Shown here piece by piece: positions 20,323 to 28,953 of a stretch of DNA of 64,000 nt. A model generated the notes under the pieces. It had not been told where the DNA came from and ran no database searches. It saw only the letters and a program-made list of their open reading frames with translations. The position numbers were made by a program, and so were the translations under genes. Origin of the DNA: Micromonospora ferruginea (GTDB taxonomy: Bacteria > Actinomycetota > Actinomycetes > Mycobacteriales > Micromonosporaceae); contig NZ_CP059322.2 in NCBI RefSeq assembly GCF_013694245.2, forward strand, positions 2,724,001-2,788,000. The letters run 5' to 3'. Position 1 is the first letter of the stretch. The number at the start of each line of letters is the position of its first letter.

Positions 20323-22365
20323 TCAGGACAGGGTGAGCCGGCGCAGCGTCCCGTTCGCCTCGACCCGGTAGAGGTCGAGTCGGTTGGCGCCGGCGGCGAA
20401 GAGCCGGTCGTCGGGGAGGAACGCGGCGAACCGTCGTCCGCCGACGTCCCGGGGCACCACCGGCACCACCGCGCCGACCGTGCCGTTGACCGCGACGGCG
20501 AGCCGGGCGCCGTCCGGCACCGTGTCGGGCACGGTGCCCCAGACCAGCGCCGGCAGCCCTCGTCGAGGGTCGACCGCGTCGAACGCGGCCCGGTTCGCCA
20601 CGGTGGCGGTGCCGCCGGTCGGCGTCGCGCCGACCCGGGTGCCGACCAGTGGGTCGACGGCGGGCAGCGGGACCGGCGCGGGCACCCCACCGGTGATCGT
20701 CACCGGTTGCCCGGGCCGGTCGTAGAAGCGCTTGTCGGCGCGCCCACGGGGGGCGGTCTTCGCCGAGACGCCGTCCATCCGCCACGGCACCCGCACGTGC
20801 GTCTCGTCGGCGATCGTGGGCAGCAGGTCGACGTGCTCCCAGTTGCGGTCGTCCACCCGGCCGGCGCGTTGGCCGGGTTCCTTGACGAACATCGGCACCC
20901 AGGCCACCTGGTCGGCGGCGTGCTCGATGGCGCCCATCCCCCGCCCCTGCCAGTCCTGGCGGAAGCTCACCCCGTGGTCGGCGGTGACCAGCACCAACGC
21001 CTTGTCGTAGAGGCCGGTGGCCCGCAGCGTACGCAGCGTCTCGCCGATCAGCCGGTCGGTGTAGCCGAGCTGGGCCAGGTGCCGGGCACGGGCCAGGTCC
21101 ACCCAGCCGGCGCCGTCGTTGGGCAGGTCCTCGGGCGCGTCGTAGTGCGCCCCGGACGGCAGGTACGCCCACGGCGAGTGCGGCATCAGCAGGTGCAGGA
21201 AGTGCAGCGTGGGCCGGGCGGCGGGGCGCAGCCCGGCGAGGAACGAGGTGAACCGGGCCGGCTGGTTGTCGTCGAGGGTGTCCCAGCGGAACTTGGGGTC
21301 GTCGGGCACCGGCTCGGCGGCGTCCACCCCGGCCTCGGCGGCGGTCTGCTCGCGGTAGGAGTCCTCCGGGTCGACCCGGCTGTCCACCGGCGCGGTGAGC
21401 TGGCGCAGCAGCTTGCCGCTCTCCCGGGCCAGCACCCCGATCCCCTGCTGCGGGCTGGCCGCCTGCTCGCAGCGGCTGGGCGGGCAGAGCCGGGTGATGC
21501 TCTCCTCGGCCTTGATCTGGTAGAGGCCGCCGAGCGCGGTGAACAGGTTGTCCGGGTACTGCGAGTAGTGCGGCGCGACGGCCCGTTCCGGGTAGCGGCC
21601 ACTGAGCATGGCCGGCAGCGCGTAGGGCGTCCAGCCGCTGACGCCGGTGGCGTTGCGGTACCAGGTCGAGCCGCCGGCCAGCGCGGCGAAGTTCGGATAC
21701 CGGGTGGCGTCGATCCGCCCGTCCGGACCGAGCAGGGACACCAGCGGCAGCTCGTCCAGCACGATCATGACCACCGGCGGGTGGGCGCCCGCCCCGGCCA
21801 CCCCGGCCGCGCCGCCGTCGCCGCGGGGCAGCACCACCGCCGAGGCCGGCGACGCGAACAGGAACAGCCCGACGAACACCGCCGGGCCGACCGCGGCGAC
21901 CCGCAGCACCCGGCGCAGCGCCCGCCACCGCCGGTGCGCGGCCGCCGCGGCGGCGCCCGCCACGCCGGCCACCAGCAGCAGCGGTACGCCCCGCAGCGGC
22001 GTGAGGTGCCGGCCGACCTGGACCGCGAGCGCGGCGAGCAGCAGCCCGACCAGCACGGTGTGCACGGCGGCGCGGGTGACCCGGCCGCCGGGCAGGGCCA
22101 GCGCGCCGAGCGCCGCGAACGGCAGCGTGGGCGCCAGCGCGATCAGGGCGACCAGGAGCAGCACGTCGCCCCGGGTGGCCCGGTGGAACAGGAAGAAGTC
22201 GGGGCTGCGGCCGAGCACGTCGAGCAGCGGCTGGGTGACCACCAGGCCGACCAGCGCCACCACCTCGGCCAGCCGCGCCGCCTCGGCCCGCCAGGGGCCG
22301 CGCCGCCGGGGCGCGTCGGTGCCGGCCGGGCGTTCCCGTGGTGGGGCGAGGGTGTCCTCAGCCAC
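20323..22365 (-). CDS. membrane-anchored sulfatase/phosphotransferase-fold protein
   Basis: A 680-residue protein. Four or five hydrophobic helices (residues about 30-180) precede an alkaline-phosphatase-superfamily domain that begins VVMIVLDELPLVSLLG, the metal-binding Asp-Glu strand. Later motifs include STWYRNATGVSGWTPYALPA with the presumed nucleophile Thr/Ser, HFLHLLMPHSPWAYLPSG, and VTADHGVSFR with the metal-binding Asp-His. Members modify surface polymers or lipids, for example by phospho-headgroup transfer; the substrate here is unknown. It overlaps the methyltransferase gene by 8 bp and is the last gene of a three-gene operon headed by a 49-residue membrane peptide. Confidence 0.85.
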   Translation of the reverse strand: MAEDTLAPPRERPAGTDAPRRRGPWRAEAARLAEVVALVGLVVTQPLLDVLGRSPDFFLFHRATRGDVLLLVALIALAPTLPFAALGALALPGGRVTRAAVHTVLVGLLLAALAVQVGRHLTPLRGVPLLLVAGVAGAAAAAAHRRWRALRRVLRVAAVGPAVFVGLFLFASPASAVVLPRGDGGAAGVAGAGAHPPVVMIVLDELPLVSLLGPDGRIDATRYPNFAALAGGSTWYRNATGVSGWTPYALPAMLSGRYPERAVAPHYSQYPDNLFTALGGLYQIKAEESITRLCPPSRCEQAASPQQGIGVLARESGKLLRQLTAPVDSRVDPEDSYREQTAAEAGVDAAEPVPDDPKFRWDTLDDNQPARFTSFLAGLRPAARPTLHFLHLLMPHSPWAYLPSGAHYDAPEDLPNDGAGWVDLARARHLAQLGYTDRLIGETLRTLRATGLYDKALVLVTADHGVSFRQDWQGRGMGAIEHAADQVAWVPMFVKEPGQRAGRVDDRNWEHVDLLPTIADETHVRVPWRMDGVSAKTAPRGRADKRFYDRPGQPVTITGGVPAPVPLPAVDPLVGTRVGATPTGGTATVANRAAFDAVDPRRGLPALVWGTVPDTVPDGARLAVAVNGTVGAVVPVVPRDVGGRRFAAFLPDDRLFAAGANRLDLYRVEANGTLRRLTLS

Positions 22366-23773
22366 CCACCACCACCTGGTAGAGCGTGCGGGTGCCGGAC
22401 GGCAGCTCGGTGCGGGCCGCCACCCGGCCGCGGCGGGACAGCAGGGCCTCGAACGCGTCCCGCCGGTAGTCGGGGAAGAGGCCGTCGGGTTTGTTGGCCA
22501 GCAACCGGCGGGCCATCGGGTCGTCCGGGTGGACGAACTCCACCACCAGGCTGCCGCCGGTCTCGGTGAGCGCGACGAGCTGGTCGAGCACCTCCGGCAG
22601 CGGCACGTTGCGGCCGATCGCCAGGTGGTGCACCACGGCGAGGGCGAGCACCACGTCGGCGCGCGCCCGGTCGACGAACGCGGCCCGCTCGACGCCCCGC
22701 CAGCCCCCGCCGGGTGACGGGTCGGCCAGGTCCATCACCAGCGGCAGGATCCGCCGCTCCCCCTCGTCGCGCAGCGCGCGGTAGAGCGCGTCGACCACGG
22801 CCGGGTCCTGCTCGACGGCGATCACGTACCCGGCGTGCCGGGCCGCGATGCGGGCGTACCGGCCGTCGTTGGCGCCCAGGTCCAGCGCCGATCCGGGGCC
22901 GACGGCGGCCACCGCGCGGTCGACGAACGCCTCCTTGGCCTGCCGGTCCGGCACCGAGTAGGCGCAGGTGCGCTGGTAGTCCGACCAGTGGCTGTCGCCG
23001 GGGCGGTGGTCGAGGCGGCGGACCAGCCTGGTCAGCCCGCGCACGGTGGCCAGCGCCAGCTCGCGGGTGAACCCGGCGGCGCGGAGCTGGGCGCGGACGT
23101 CGCTGGTGCTGGCGCCGGAGTTGCGGGCCTGCATGGCGCCGTGCAGGTGCACGTGGGTGGGCACCCCGGCGCGCCAGCGGCGGGTGCCGGCGAACAGCCG
23201 CCGCATCTGGTCCGCCTCGACGCCGTCGATCCGGGCCCGCAGGAACGGCTGGAAGTCCAGCCCGAGGTGGGCCTGGATCAGCAGCGGGTAGAGCAGCGTC
23301 TGGCAGAACTGCCGGTAGCCGGCCCAGGGTTCGCCGTCGCGCAGCGCCTCGAACGAGCCGACGTCGATGAACACCGGCCGGGCGCCCTGCCACTGCACGT
23401 TGTAGGCGGAGCCGTCCTTGGTGGTGAAGCCGGCGGCCAGCGCCGCGCGCAGCACGTCCAGGTGCAGCAGCGCCGCGTCGCGCAGCATCGCGGCGGACCA
23501 CTCGTAGGGGTGCGAGACGAACGGGATGCGATCGTGTCGCAGCACCGCGGCCCAGGGCGTGTCGACCGGGGTGGGCGTCAGCTCCTCGGTGCCGACCAGG
23601 TGGCCGGCGGCGGTGAGGTCGCGGAAGAGGTCGCTGGCGGCCAGTGCCCGCCAGTCGCGGGCGGACCGTTCGTCGAGCCCGCGCAGCACCTCCGTGCCTC
23701 GGTGGTAGACCCGGTTGCCGGGGTCGCGGAAGGAGCCGGGTTCGACGCGGACGCCGGTGTCGGGGACCGTCAC
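22358..23773 (-). CDS. class I SAM-dependent methyltransferase (membrane-sulfatase-linked)
   Basis: A 471-residue protein. The N-terminal 230 residues are a distinct domain (YHRGTEVLRGLDERSARDWRAL; YNVQWQGARPVFIDVGSFE) found in actinobacterial methyltransferases of this size. The C-terminal Rossmann fold has motif I ALDLGANDGRYARIAA, an acidic residue in VIAVEQDP, and VVLALAVVHHLAIGRNVPL followed by LVVEFVHPDDP. It should methylate a small molecule or surface component; the substrate is unknown. The GTG start lies four bases after the 49-residue peptide gene and the end overlaps the sulfatase gene, so the three are co-translated. Confidence 0.85.
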   Translation of the reverse strand: MTVPDTGVRVEPGSFRDPGNRVYHRGTEVLRGLDERSARDWRALAASDLFRDLTAAGHLVGTEELTPTPVDTPWAAVLRHDRIPFVSHPYEWSAAMLRDAALLHLDVLRAALAAGFTTKDGSAYNVQWQGARPVFIDVGSFEALRDGEPWAGYRQFCQTLLYPLLIQAHLGLDFQPFLRARIDGVEADQMRRLFAGTRRWRAGVPTHVHLHGAMQARNSGASTSDVRAQLRAAGFTRELALATVRGLTRLVRRLDHRPGDSHWSDYQRTCAYSVPDRQAKEAFVDRAVAAVGPGSALDLGANDGRYARIAARHAGYVIAVEQDPAVVDALYRALRDEGERRILPLVMDLADPSPGGGWRGVERAAFVDRARADVVLALAVVHHLAIGRNVPLPEVLDQLVALTETGGSLVVEFVHPDDPMARRLLANKPDGLFPDYRRDAFEALLSRRGRVAARTELPSGTRTLYQVVVGG

Positions 23774-23777
23774 GCCG

Positions 23778-23927
23778 TCAGCCCTGGTCGGTGGGCTGGC
23801 GACGGAACCGGCTCACCAGTCGGCGCCAGTAGAGCTTGGCGGCCACCGCCACCCCGGCCACCCCGCCGACCACCGCCTGCACGATGAGACTGCCGGATCC
23901 CGCGTCCAGGTAGGCCAGGTGCGTCAC
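23778..23927 (-). CDS. 49-residue single-pass membrane peptide
   Basis: A short gene starting GTG at 23927 with an excellent AAGGAAGGAAC ribosome site. The product starts MTHLAYLDAGSGSLIVQ, continues as a Gly/Val-rich hydrophobic helix, and ends with a basic tail containing KLYWRRLVSRFRR. YLDxGSGSLIxQ followed by a Gly-rich helix recurs in small actinobacterial proteins encoded beside membrane sulfatase-like genes. The stop is four bases from the methyltransferase start. It is probably a membrane partner or scaffold for the downstream enzymes (inference). Automated annotation easily misses it because of its size. Confidence 0.8.
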   Translation of the reverse strand: MTHLAYLDAGSGSLIVQAVVGGVAGVAVAAKLYWRRLVSRFRRQPTDQG

Positions 23928-24106
23928 GGCTCGTTCCTTCCTTCGCCGGTCATCGGTACGCGGCCCGGTATGCGAGCTTTATTGCTCGAAGCCGGACTCG
24001 TCCCCTACCGTACGCTGTCGATCGGACACGCGCGGACACACCGCCCACCTCTGTCCGTCCGATCCGTTCAAGACGGGCCGGCCCGGGCGCGCCTAGCGTG
24101 GCGGGC

Positions 24107-24496
24107 ATGACACCACAGTTCGATCTCGTCGGCAGCGTCGTCACCGACATGGCCCGCACCCTCGACTTCTACCGCCGGCTGGGGCTGCCCATCCCGGCCG
24201 GCGCGGAGTCGGAACCGCACGTGGAGGTCACCCTGCCCGGCGGCGTACGGCTGGCCTGGGACACCGTCGAGACGGTCCGCAGCTTCCACCCGCGCTTCGA
24301 CCCGAGCGGCGGCAACTCGCGGATGAGCCTCGCCTTCCGCTGCGCCGACCCGGCCGAGGTGGACCGCTGGTACGCGGAGCTGACCGCAGCCGGTCACCAC
24401 GGGGAACTGCCACCGTGGGACGCCTTCTGGGGCCAGCGGTACGCGGTCGTGCACGACCCGGACGGCAACGGCGTGGACCTGTTCGCGCCGCTCTGA
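24107..24496 (+). CDS. VOC family (glyoxalase fold) protein
   Basis: A 129-residue two-module VOC protein. MTPQFDLVGSVVTDMARTLDFYRRLG forms the first module and MSLAFRCADPAEVDRWYAEL begins the second. The end, YAVVHDPDGNGVDLFAPL, carries a usual metal or substrate position. Subgroup members are predicted lyases or binding proteins for small metabolites. ATG at 24107 is used; a GTG three codons earlier is possible. It is convergent with the AraC-type regulator gene, 11 bp apart, and divergent from the sulfatase operon. Confidence 0.85.
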   Translation: MTPQFDLVGSVVTDMARTLDFYRRLGLPIPAGAESEPHVEVTLPGGVRLAWDTVETVRSFHPRFDPSGGNSRMSLAFRCADPAEVDRWYAELTAAGHHGELPPWDAFWGQRYAVVHDPDGNGVDLFAPL

Positions 24497-24507
24497 GCGG
24501 AAACCCG

Positions 24508-25254
24508 TCAGCCCTCGGACGGGGCGAGCAGCCGGGTCGGCGGCACCCCGGCCAGCTCGCGCACGTCGCGGGTCAGGTGGGCCTGATCGGCGTACCCGGT
24601 GAGCGCCGCAACCTCGGCGAGCGGCGCACCGCCCCGGGCCAGGTCGAGCGCGCGGCGCATGCGCAGGATGCGGGCGAGCGTCTTCGGGCCGTACCCGAAC
24701 AGGAGCCGGCTGCGCCGGTGCAGGGCCCGCGCGCCGAGGCCGACCTCGGCGGCGGTCGCGGCGACCGTCGCCCCGGCGGCGAGCCGGGCGGCCACCCGCG
24801 CGCCCAGCGGGTCGGGCCCGCCGGCGGCCCGCAGCCGCGCCCGCGCCACCTCCTCCAGGATCGCGCCGCCCGCCGCCGACCAGCCCGCAACGGTCGGGTC
24901 GGCCGCCGCCTCGACCCGCTCGGCCAGCTCGGCAGCGGGGCGACCCCACAGGTCGACCAGCGGGACCCGCCGGTCGCGCACCTCCTCGGCGGGCACCCCG
25001 AACACGGCCGGCCCGACGCCCGGCGGCAGCCGGAGCCCGATCCACCGCTCCCCCGGCACCGACCGCCCGACCTGCGCGGTGCGGTCCGGCCCGGCGACCA
25101 GCAGGCCGGCCCGGCTGGACCAGAGCAGGTCCAGGCACCCGTCCGGCAGCACCCGCACCGCCCCGCCGGCGGACGAGACGCTCACCCAGCGCACCGCCCC
25201 GCCGACCCCCACCGCCTCCCATTCCCGGTACACCCCACCACCCTGCCACCTCAC
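24508..25254 (-). CDS. AraC family transcriptional regulator
   Basis: About 248 residues. The N-terminal ligand/cupin-like region has VRVLPDGCLDLLWSSRAGLLVAG, as in the DUF6597/AraC subgroup. The C-terminal double HTH has VAATAAEVGLGARALHRRSRLLFGYGPKTLARILRMRRAL and then LAEVAALTGYADQAHLTRDVRELAGVPPTRLL, both typical AraC helices. It probably activates or represses nearby or metabolic genes; the effector is unknown. GTG at 25254 is the longest start, and a GTG seven codons in (25233) is also plausible. An inverted repeat abuts the start and may carry its promoter. Confidence 0.85.
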   Translation of the reverse strand: MRWQGGGVYREWEAVGVGGAVRWVSVSSAGGAVRVLPDGCLDLLWSSRAGLLVAGPDRTAQVGRSVPGERWIGLRLPPGVGPAVFGVPAEEVRDRRVPLVDLWGRPAAELAERVEAAADPTVAGWSAAGGAILEEVARARLRAAGGPDPLGARVAARLAAGATVAATAAEVGLGARALHRRSRLLFGYGPKTLARILRMRRALDLARGGAPLAEVAALTGYADQAHLTRDVRELAGVPPTRLLAPSEG

Positions 25255-25318
25255 CGTCGATCATGAAGTTGGCGGTCGGCGTCGTGGCGTGTCGCGACCG
25301 CCAACCTCATGATCGACG
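25255..25318. repeat. palindromic element, GATCATGAAGTTG family (copy A)
   Basis: Arms 25255-25278 and 25295-25318 are 24 bp each and match at 23 positions, with a 16-bp spacer. The core is CGATCATGAAGTTGGCGGTC. A second member with 18-bp perfect arms occurs at 49534-49598. It lies between the AraC gene start and the end of the GT2-GtrA gene. Function is unknown; it looks like a dispersed REP/MITE-like palindrome. Confidence 0.9.
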
Positions 25319-25326
25319 AGGGCACG

Positions 25327-26550
25327 TCAGGGGCGGTGGTGCATGGCCAGGCGCAGCAGCAGGAAGCGCAGCGCGGTGGCGGCGAGGTTGGCCGCCACCA
25401 GGACGGCCAGCTCGGCGACGCGCGGCGGGGTCGTGAGCGCGTGCAGGATCGCCAGTGAGCCGCTGGTCAGCGCCAGACCCAGGGCGAACGCGAGCAACCC
25501 CTGGACGTGGTGCCGGCCGGCGTGGCGGCGACCGGTGACACCGAAGGTCAGCCGCCGGTTGGCCGCCGTGTTCGCCACCGCGGTCAGCAGCAGCGCCAGC
25601 AGGTTCGCCGGTTGCGCGCCGAGCGGGCCGCGGGCCACCAGGAACAGCAGCAGGTACGCGAGCGTGCTGGCCACCCCCACCGCGGCGAAGCGGGCGAGCT
25701 GGCCGGGCAGCCCGCGGGGCACCTGCGCCGGCGGCGCCGGCAGCGGCCCCCGGCCGAGCTGGGCGCGCAGCCGGGCCAGCGGCAGCGCCCCGGTGACCAG
25801 CGCCCGGCCCAGCCGCCCGATGCCGCGCAGGTCGGCCAGCGCGGTGGCGACGATGTCGACCCGGCTGTCCGGGTCGTCCACCCAGTCCACCGGCACCTCG
25901 TGGATCCGCAGCCCGGCCCGCTGGGCCAGGACCAGCAGCTCGGTGTCGAAGAACCAGCCGGTGTCCTGGACCAGCGGCAGCAGTTCGGCCGCCACGTCGG
26001 CGCGGATCGCCTTGAACCCGCACTGCGCGTCCGAGAAACGCGCCGCGAGCGTGCCGCGCAGCAGCAGGTTGTAGCCCCGGGAGATCACCTCCCGCTTGGC
26101 GCCCCGGACCACCCGGCTGGTGCGTGCCAGCCGGGTGCCGATGGCCAGGTCGGAGTGGCCGGACAGCAGCGGCGCGACAAGCGGCGGCAGCGCCGCCAGG
26201 TCGGTCGAGAGGTCCACGTCGAGGTACGCGAGCACCGGCGCCGGCGAGGCGGACCAGGCGGCCCGCAGCGCCCGGCCGCGCCCCTTCTCCGCCAGGTGCA
26301 CCAGCTCCACCTCGGGCAGGTCGGCGGCGAGCGCCTCGGCCACCGCCCGGGTGCCGTCGGTGCTGGCGTTGTCGGTCACCGTGATCCGGAACGGGTACGG
26401 GAACTGCGCGCCCAGGTACGCGTGCAGCCGCCGGACGCAGGGGCCGAGGTCGGCCTCCTCGTTGTAGACCGGCACCACCACGTCCAGCACCGGCGTGCCG
26501 GCGGCGGGCCGGGCCTGCACGGCGGCCCTCGGCTCGGGCATGAGGATCAT
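25327..26550 (-). CDS. bifunctional GT2 glycosyltransferase / GtrA-domain membrane protein
   Basis: A 407-residue protein. The N-terminal GT2 domain (residues about 20-250) has LDVVVPVYNEEADLGPCV, VTDNASTDGT, the metal-binding YLDVDLSTDL and SDAQCGFKAIR of dolichyl-phosphate sugar synthases. The C-terminal part is a GtrA domain with about four helices (LARFAAVGVASTLAYLLLFL to the end). It should transfer a sugar to polyprenyl phosphate on the cytosolic face and help it across the membrane. It starts three bases after the GT39 gene on the same strand, so the product likely feeds that enzyme. Confidence 0.9.
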   Translation of the reverse strand: MILMPEPRAAVQARPAAGTPVLDVVVPVYNEEADLGPCVRRLHAYLGAQFPYPFRITVTDNASTDGTRAVAEALAADLPEVELVHLAEKGRGRALRAAWSASPAPVLAYLDVDLSTDLAALPPLVAPLLSGHSDLAIGTRLARTSRVVRGAKREVISRGYNLLLRGTLAARFSDAQCGFKAIRADVAAELLPLVQDTGWFFDTELLVLAQRAGLRIHEVPVDWVDDPDSRVDIVATALADLRGIGRLGRALVTGALPLARLRAQLGRGPLPAPPAQVPRGLPGQLARFAAVGVASTLAYLLLFLVARGPLGAQPANLLALLLTAVANTAANRRLTFGVTGRRHAGRHHVQGLLAFALGLALTSGSLAILHALTTPPRVAELAVLVAANLAATALRFLLLRLAMHHRP

Positions 26551-26553
26551 CGC

Positions 26554-28908
26554 TCAGCCCTGCTTTCCGCTGCTCAGGTCGTACACGCTCACCCCGTCGA
26601 CGGTTCGCGGGGTGAAGTTCTCGGCGACCCACGTGCTGATCTCGGCGGAGGCGCTGCTGCCGCCGTTGGCGCGGAACCCGCCGCCGCCGAGGAACCAGTG
26701 GATCCGCCCGTCGGCCACGTACCGCTGGAACTGCGCCAGCGTCGGCGACGGGTCGCTGCCGTTGAAGCCGCCGACCGGCATCACCGGCGCACCGGTGGCG
26801 AGCTGGTATCCGGAGGCGTTGTTCGAGCCCACCGTGGCCGCGACCCAGGTGTAGTCCCCGGCGTCGGCCGTCAGCAGCGCGGTCATCTCCGCGCTCGGCT
26901 CGCGGGCGTCGAGCAGCCCGCCCATCCCACCGCCGCGCTGCCCCCGCCCGGTCCCGCCGTCCCGGCCGCCGCCGGTGCCGGTCCCGCCGTCCTGACCGGT
27001 CCCGGTGCCGGTCCCGCCGTCCTGGCCGGTCCCGCCGGGAGCGCCCGGTGGCTGGCCGCCGCCCGGGAAGCCGGGAAACGCGCCGTTCCGGCCGGTGCCG
27101 CCGCCCGGGAAACCCGGGAACGCCCCGCCGGGGAACTCCCCGCCGCCCGGCATCCGCCCGCCCGGGAAGCCGCCCCGGCCACCCGGGCCGAAGCCGCCCG
27201 CCACGTACGGGCCGGCGCTCGGGATCGAGCCGGTGTGCGGGGTGGCCGCGGTCTGCACCGCGTACGCCGCCGGCCCGCCCAACCCCGCGACGACGCCCAG
27301 CGCCAACACCCCCACCGCCGCCCACCGCGCCCACCTCGGGCCCGGTGACGGGTCGATCAAGGAGTTCGCGTCACCGCGGGCCGTCCGGCGCGACACGAAC
27401 CCCTTGGTCACCGGGGCGTCGACGAGGGCGAGGAGGGCGGCGGCGGTCAGGCCGGCGGTGAGCACGGTGGGGCGCAGCCAGGGCTGCCAGTCGGGGCTGC
27501 GGCCGAGCAGGCGCCACGACCACCAGGCGGTCACCGCGAGCGTGCCGGCCAGGACCAGCGTGGCGGCGTAGCCGCGCCGGCGGCCGGGTGCGGTGCGGGC
27601 CCGGTGGAGACCGGTGCCGCCGATGCCGACCAGCGCGCCGACGGCCGGAGCCAGGGCGACGGTGTAGTAGGCGTGGAAGATGCCGGACATGAAGCTGAAG
27701 ATCAGCCCGGTGACCAGCAGCCAGCCGCCCCAGAGCAGCAGGCCGGCCCTTCTCCGGTCGGTCCGTGGCGCCCGCCCGACCAGCCACAGTCCGGCCACCA
27801 GCAGGATCAACGCGGCCGGCAGCAGCCAGGAGATCTGCCCGCCGACCTCGGTGTCGAACATCCGCAGCAGGCCGGCCTGCCCGGAGAACGGCCCACCGGC
27901 GCCGGCGCCCGGCCCGACGCTGCCCACCTCGTCGCCGGTGATCCGGCCCAGGCCGTTGTAGCCCAGGGTCAGCTCCAGGATGCTGTTGCCCTGCGAGCCG
28001 CCGATGTACGGGCGGGCGCTCGCCGGCACCAGCTCCACGATCGCCACCCACCAGCCGGCGGAGACCAGCACGGCCGCCCCGGCCAGCAGGAGCTGGCGGA
28101 TCCGCCGCCCGAGGCCGGTCGGCGCGGCCAGCAGGTAGACGCCGGCGAACACCGGGAGCACCAGGAACGCCTGGAGCATCTTGGTGAGGAAGCCGAAGCC
28201 GACCAGCACGCCGGCCAGCGCGAGCCACCGGGTGCTCGTGCTCTCCACCGCCCGCACCGTGGCGTACGCGGCGGCCACCAGCAGGAACACCAGCAGCGCG
28301 TCCGGGTTGTCGAACCGGAACATCAGCGTGGCCACCGGGGTCGACGCGAGGACCGCGCCGGCGAGCAGGCCGGCCGCCGGGCCGTGCCAGCGGCGGACCG
28401 CCGCGTACAGCACGCCGACCGAGGCGACGCCGAGCAGCGCCTGCGGCACCAGGATCGACCAACTGTTCAGCCCGAATACACGTACCGAGAGCGCCATCAG
28501 CCAGAGCGAGGCCGGCGTCTTGTCCACGGTGATCGAGTTGGCCGCGTCCGAGGAGCCGTAGAACAACGCGGTCCAGCTCTCCGAGCCGGCCTGGGCGGCC
28601 GCCGCGTAGAACGCGTTGCCCCAGCCGGACGCGCCCAGGCCCCACAGGTAGAGCAGGCCGGTGGCCGCGAGCAGGCCGAGCAGGGCCGGGCGGGCCCAGC
28701 GCGGGTCCGCCGGGGTCGGCGTCGGCTCGGGTACGGGCGCGGCGGCCGGCCCGGGCGGACCGACGGCGGTGGCGGGCGGGCCGGCGGCTGCGGCGGTCGG
28801 GGGCGGGCCGGCGGTCGCGGGCGCGGGCCGGTTGGCGGTCGCGGGCGCGGGCCGGTTGGCGGTCGCGGGCGCGGGCCGGCCGGTCAGCAGGCTCTCGGTT
28901 CTGTCCAT
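26554..28908 (-). CDS. GT39/ArnT-like membrane glycosyltransferase with repeat-derived insertion
   Basis: A 784-residue protein. A Pro/Ala-rich tail with tandem RPAPATAN repeats (residues about 11-35) precedes 10-12 membrane helices. The PMT-2 catalytic loop is visible as ALFYGSSDAANSITVDKTPASLWLMAL and MFRFDNPDALLVFLL. A long outside segment is extremely Gly-rich (GGRGGFPGGRMPGGGEFPGG and onward), followed by a soluble C-terminal domain. The family moves sugar from polyprenyl phosphate to proteins or envelope polymers. Codons for TKGFVSRRTARGDANSLID, between two helices, derive from a palindromic repeat (27355-27409). ATG at 28908 is preferred over the upstream frame. Confidence 0.85.
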   Translation of the reverse strand: MDRTESLLTGRPAPATANRPAPATANRPAPATAGPPPTAAAAGPPATAVGPPGPAAAPVPEPTPTPADPRWARPALLGLLAATGLLYLWGLGASGWGNAFYAAAAQAGSESWTALFYGSSDAANSITVDKTPASLWLMALSVRVFGLNSWSILVPQALLGVASVGVLYAAVRRWHGPAAGLLAGAVLASTPVATLMFRFDNPDALLVFLLVAAAYATVRAVESTSTRWLALAGVLVGFGFLTKMLQAFLVLPVFAGVYLLAAPTGLGRRIRQLLLAGAAVLVSAGWWVAIVELVPASARPYIGGSQGNSILELTLGYNGLGRITGDEVGSVGPGAGAGGPFSGQAGLLRMFDTEVGGQISWLLPAALILLVAGLWLVGRAPRTDRRRAGLLLWGGWLLVTGLIFSFMSGIFHAYYTVALAPAVGALVGIGGTGLHRARTAPGRRRGYAATLVLAGTLAVTAWWSWRLLGRSPDWQPWLRPTVLTAGLTAAALLALVDAPVTKGFVSRRTARGDANSLIDPSPGPRWARWAAVGVLALGVVAGLGGPAAYAVQTAATPHTGSIPSAGPYVAGGFGPGGRGGFPGGRMPGGGEFPGGAFPGFPGGGTGRNGAFPGFPGGGQPPGAPGGTGQDGGTGTGTGQDGGTGTGGGRDGGTGRGQRGGGMGGLLDAREPSAEMTALLTADAGDYTWVAATVGSNNASGYQLATGAPVMPVGGFNGSDPSPTLAQFQRYVADGRIHWFLGGGGFRANGGSSASAEISTWVAENFTPRTVDGVSVYDLSSGKQG
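27355..27409. repeat. palindromic element inside the GT39 coding sequence
   Basis: The left arm GATCAAGGAGTTCGCGTC (27355-27372) and right arm GACACGAACCCCTTGGTC (27392-27409) pair at 15 of 18 positions over a 19-bp spacer. The intergenic element at 49425-49484 has the same core (TGATCAAGGAGTTTGTGT with 20-bp spacer). Here the element is read in frame and adds about 19 residues to the enzyme. Confidence 0.8.
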
Positions 28909-28953
28909 GCCGGCCAGCCTCACCAGGCCCGCTGGCGCACCCCCGTGAACCGG

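Noticed and set aside
25255..25318. Palindrome considered as an operator of the AraC regulator
   Set aside because: Arms of 24 bp are far longer than AraC half-sites, and a related element lies in an unrelated spacer at 49534, so a dispersed repeat is more likely.
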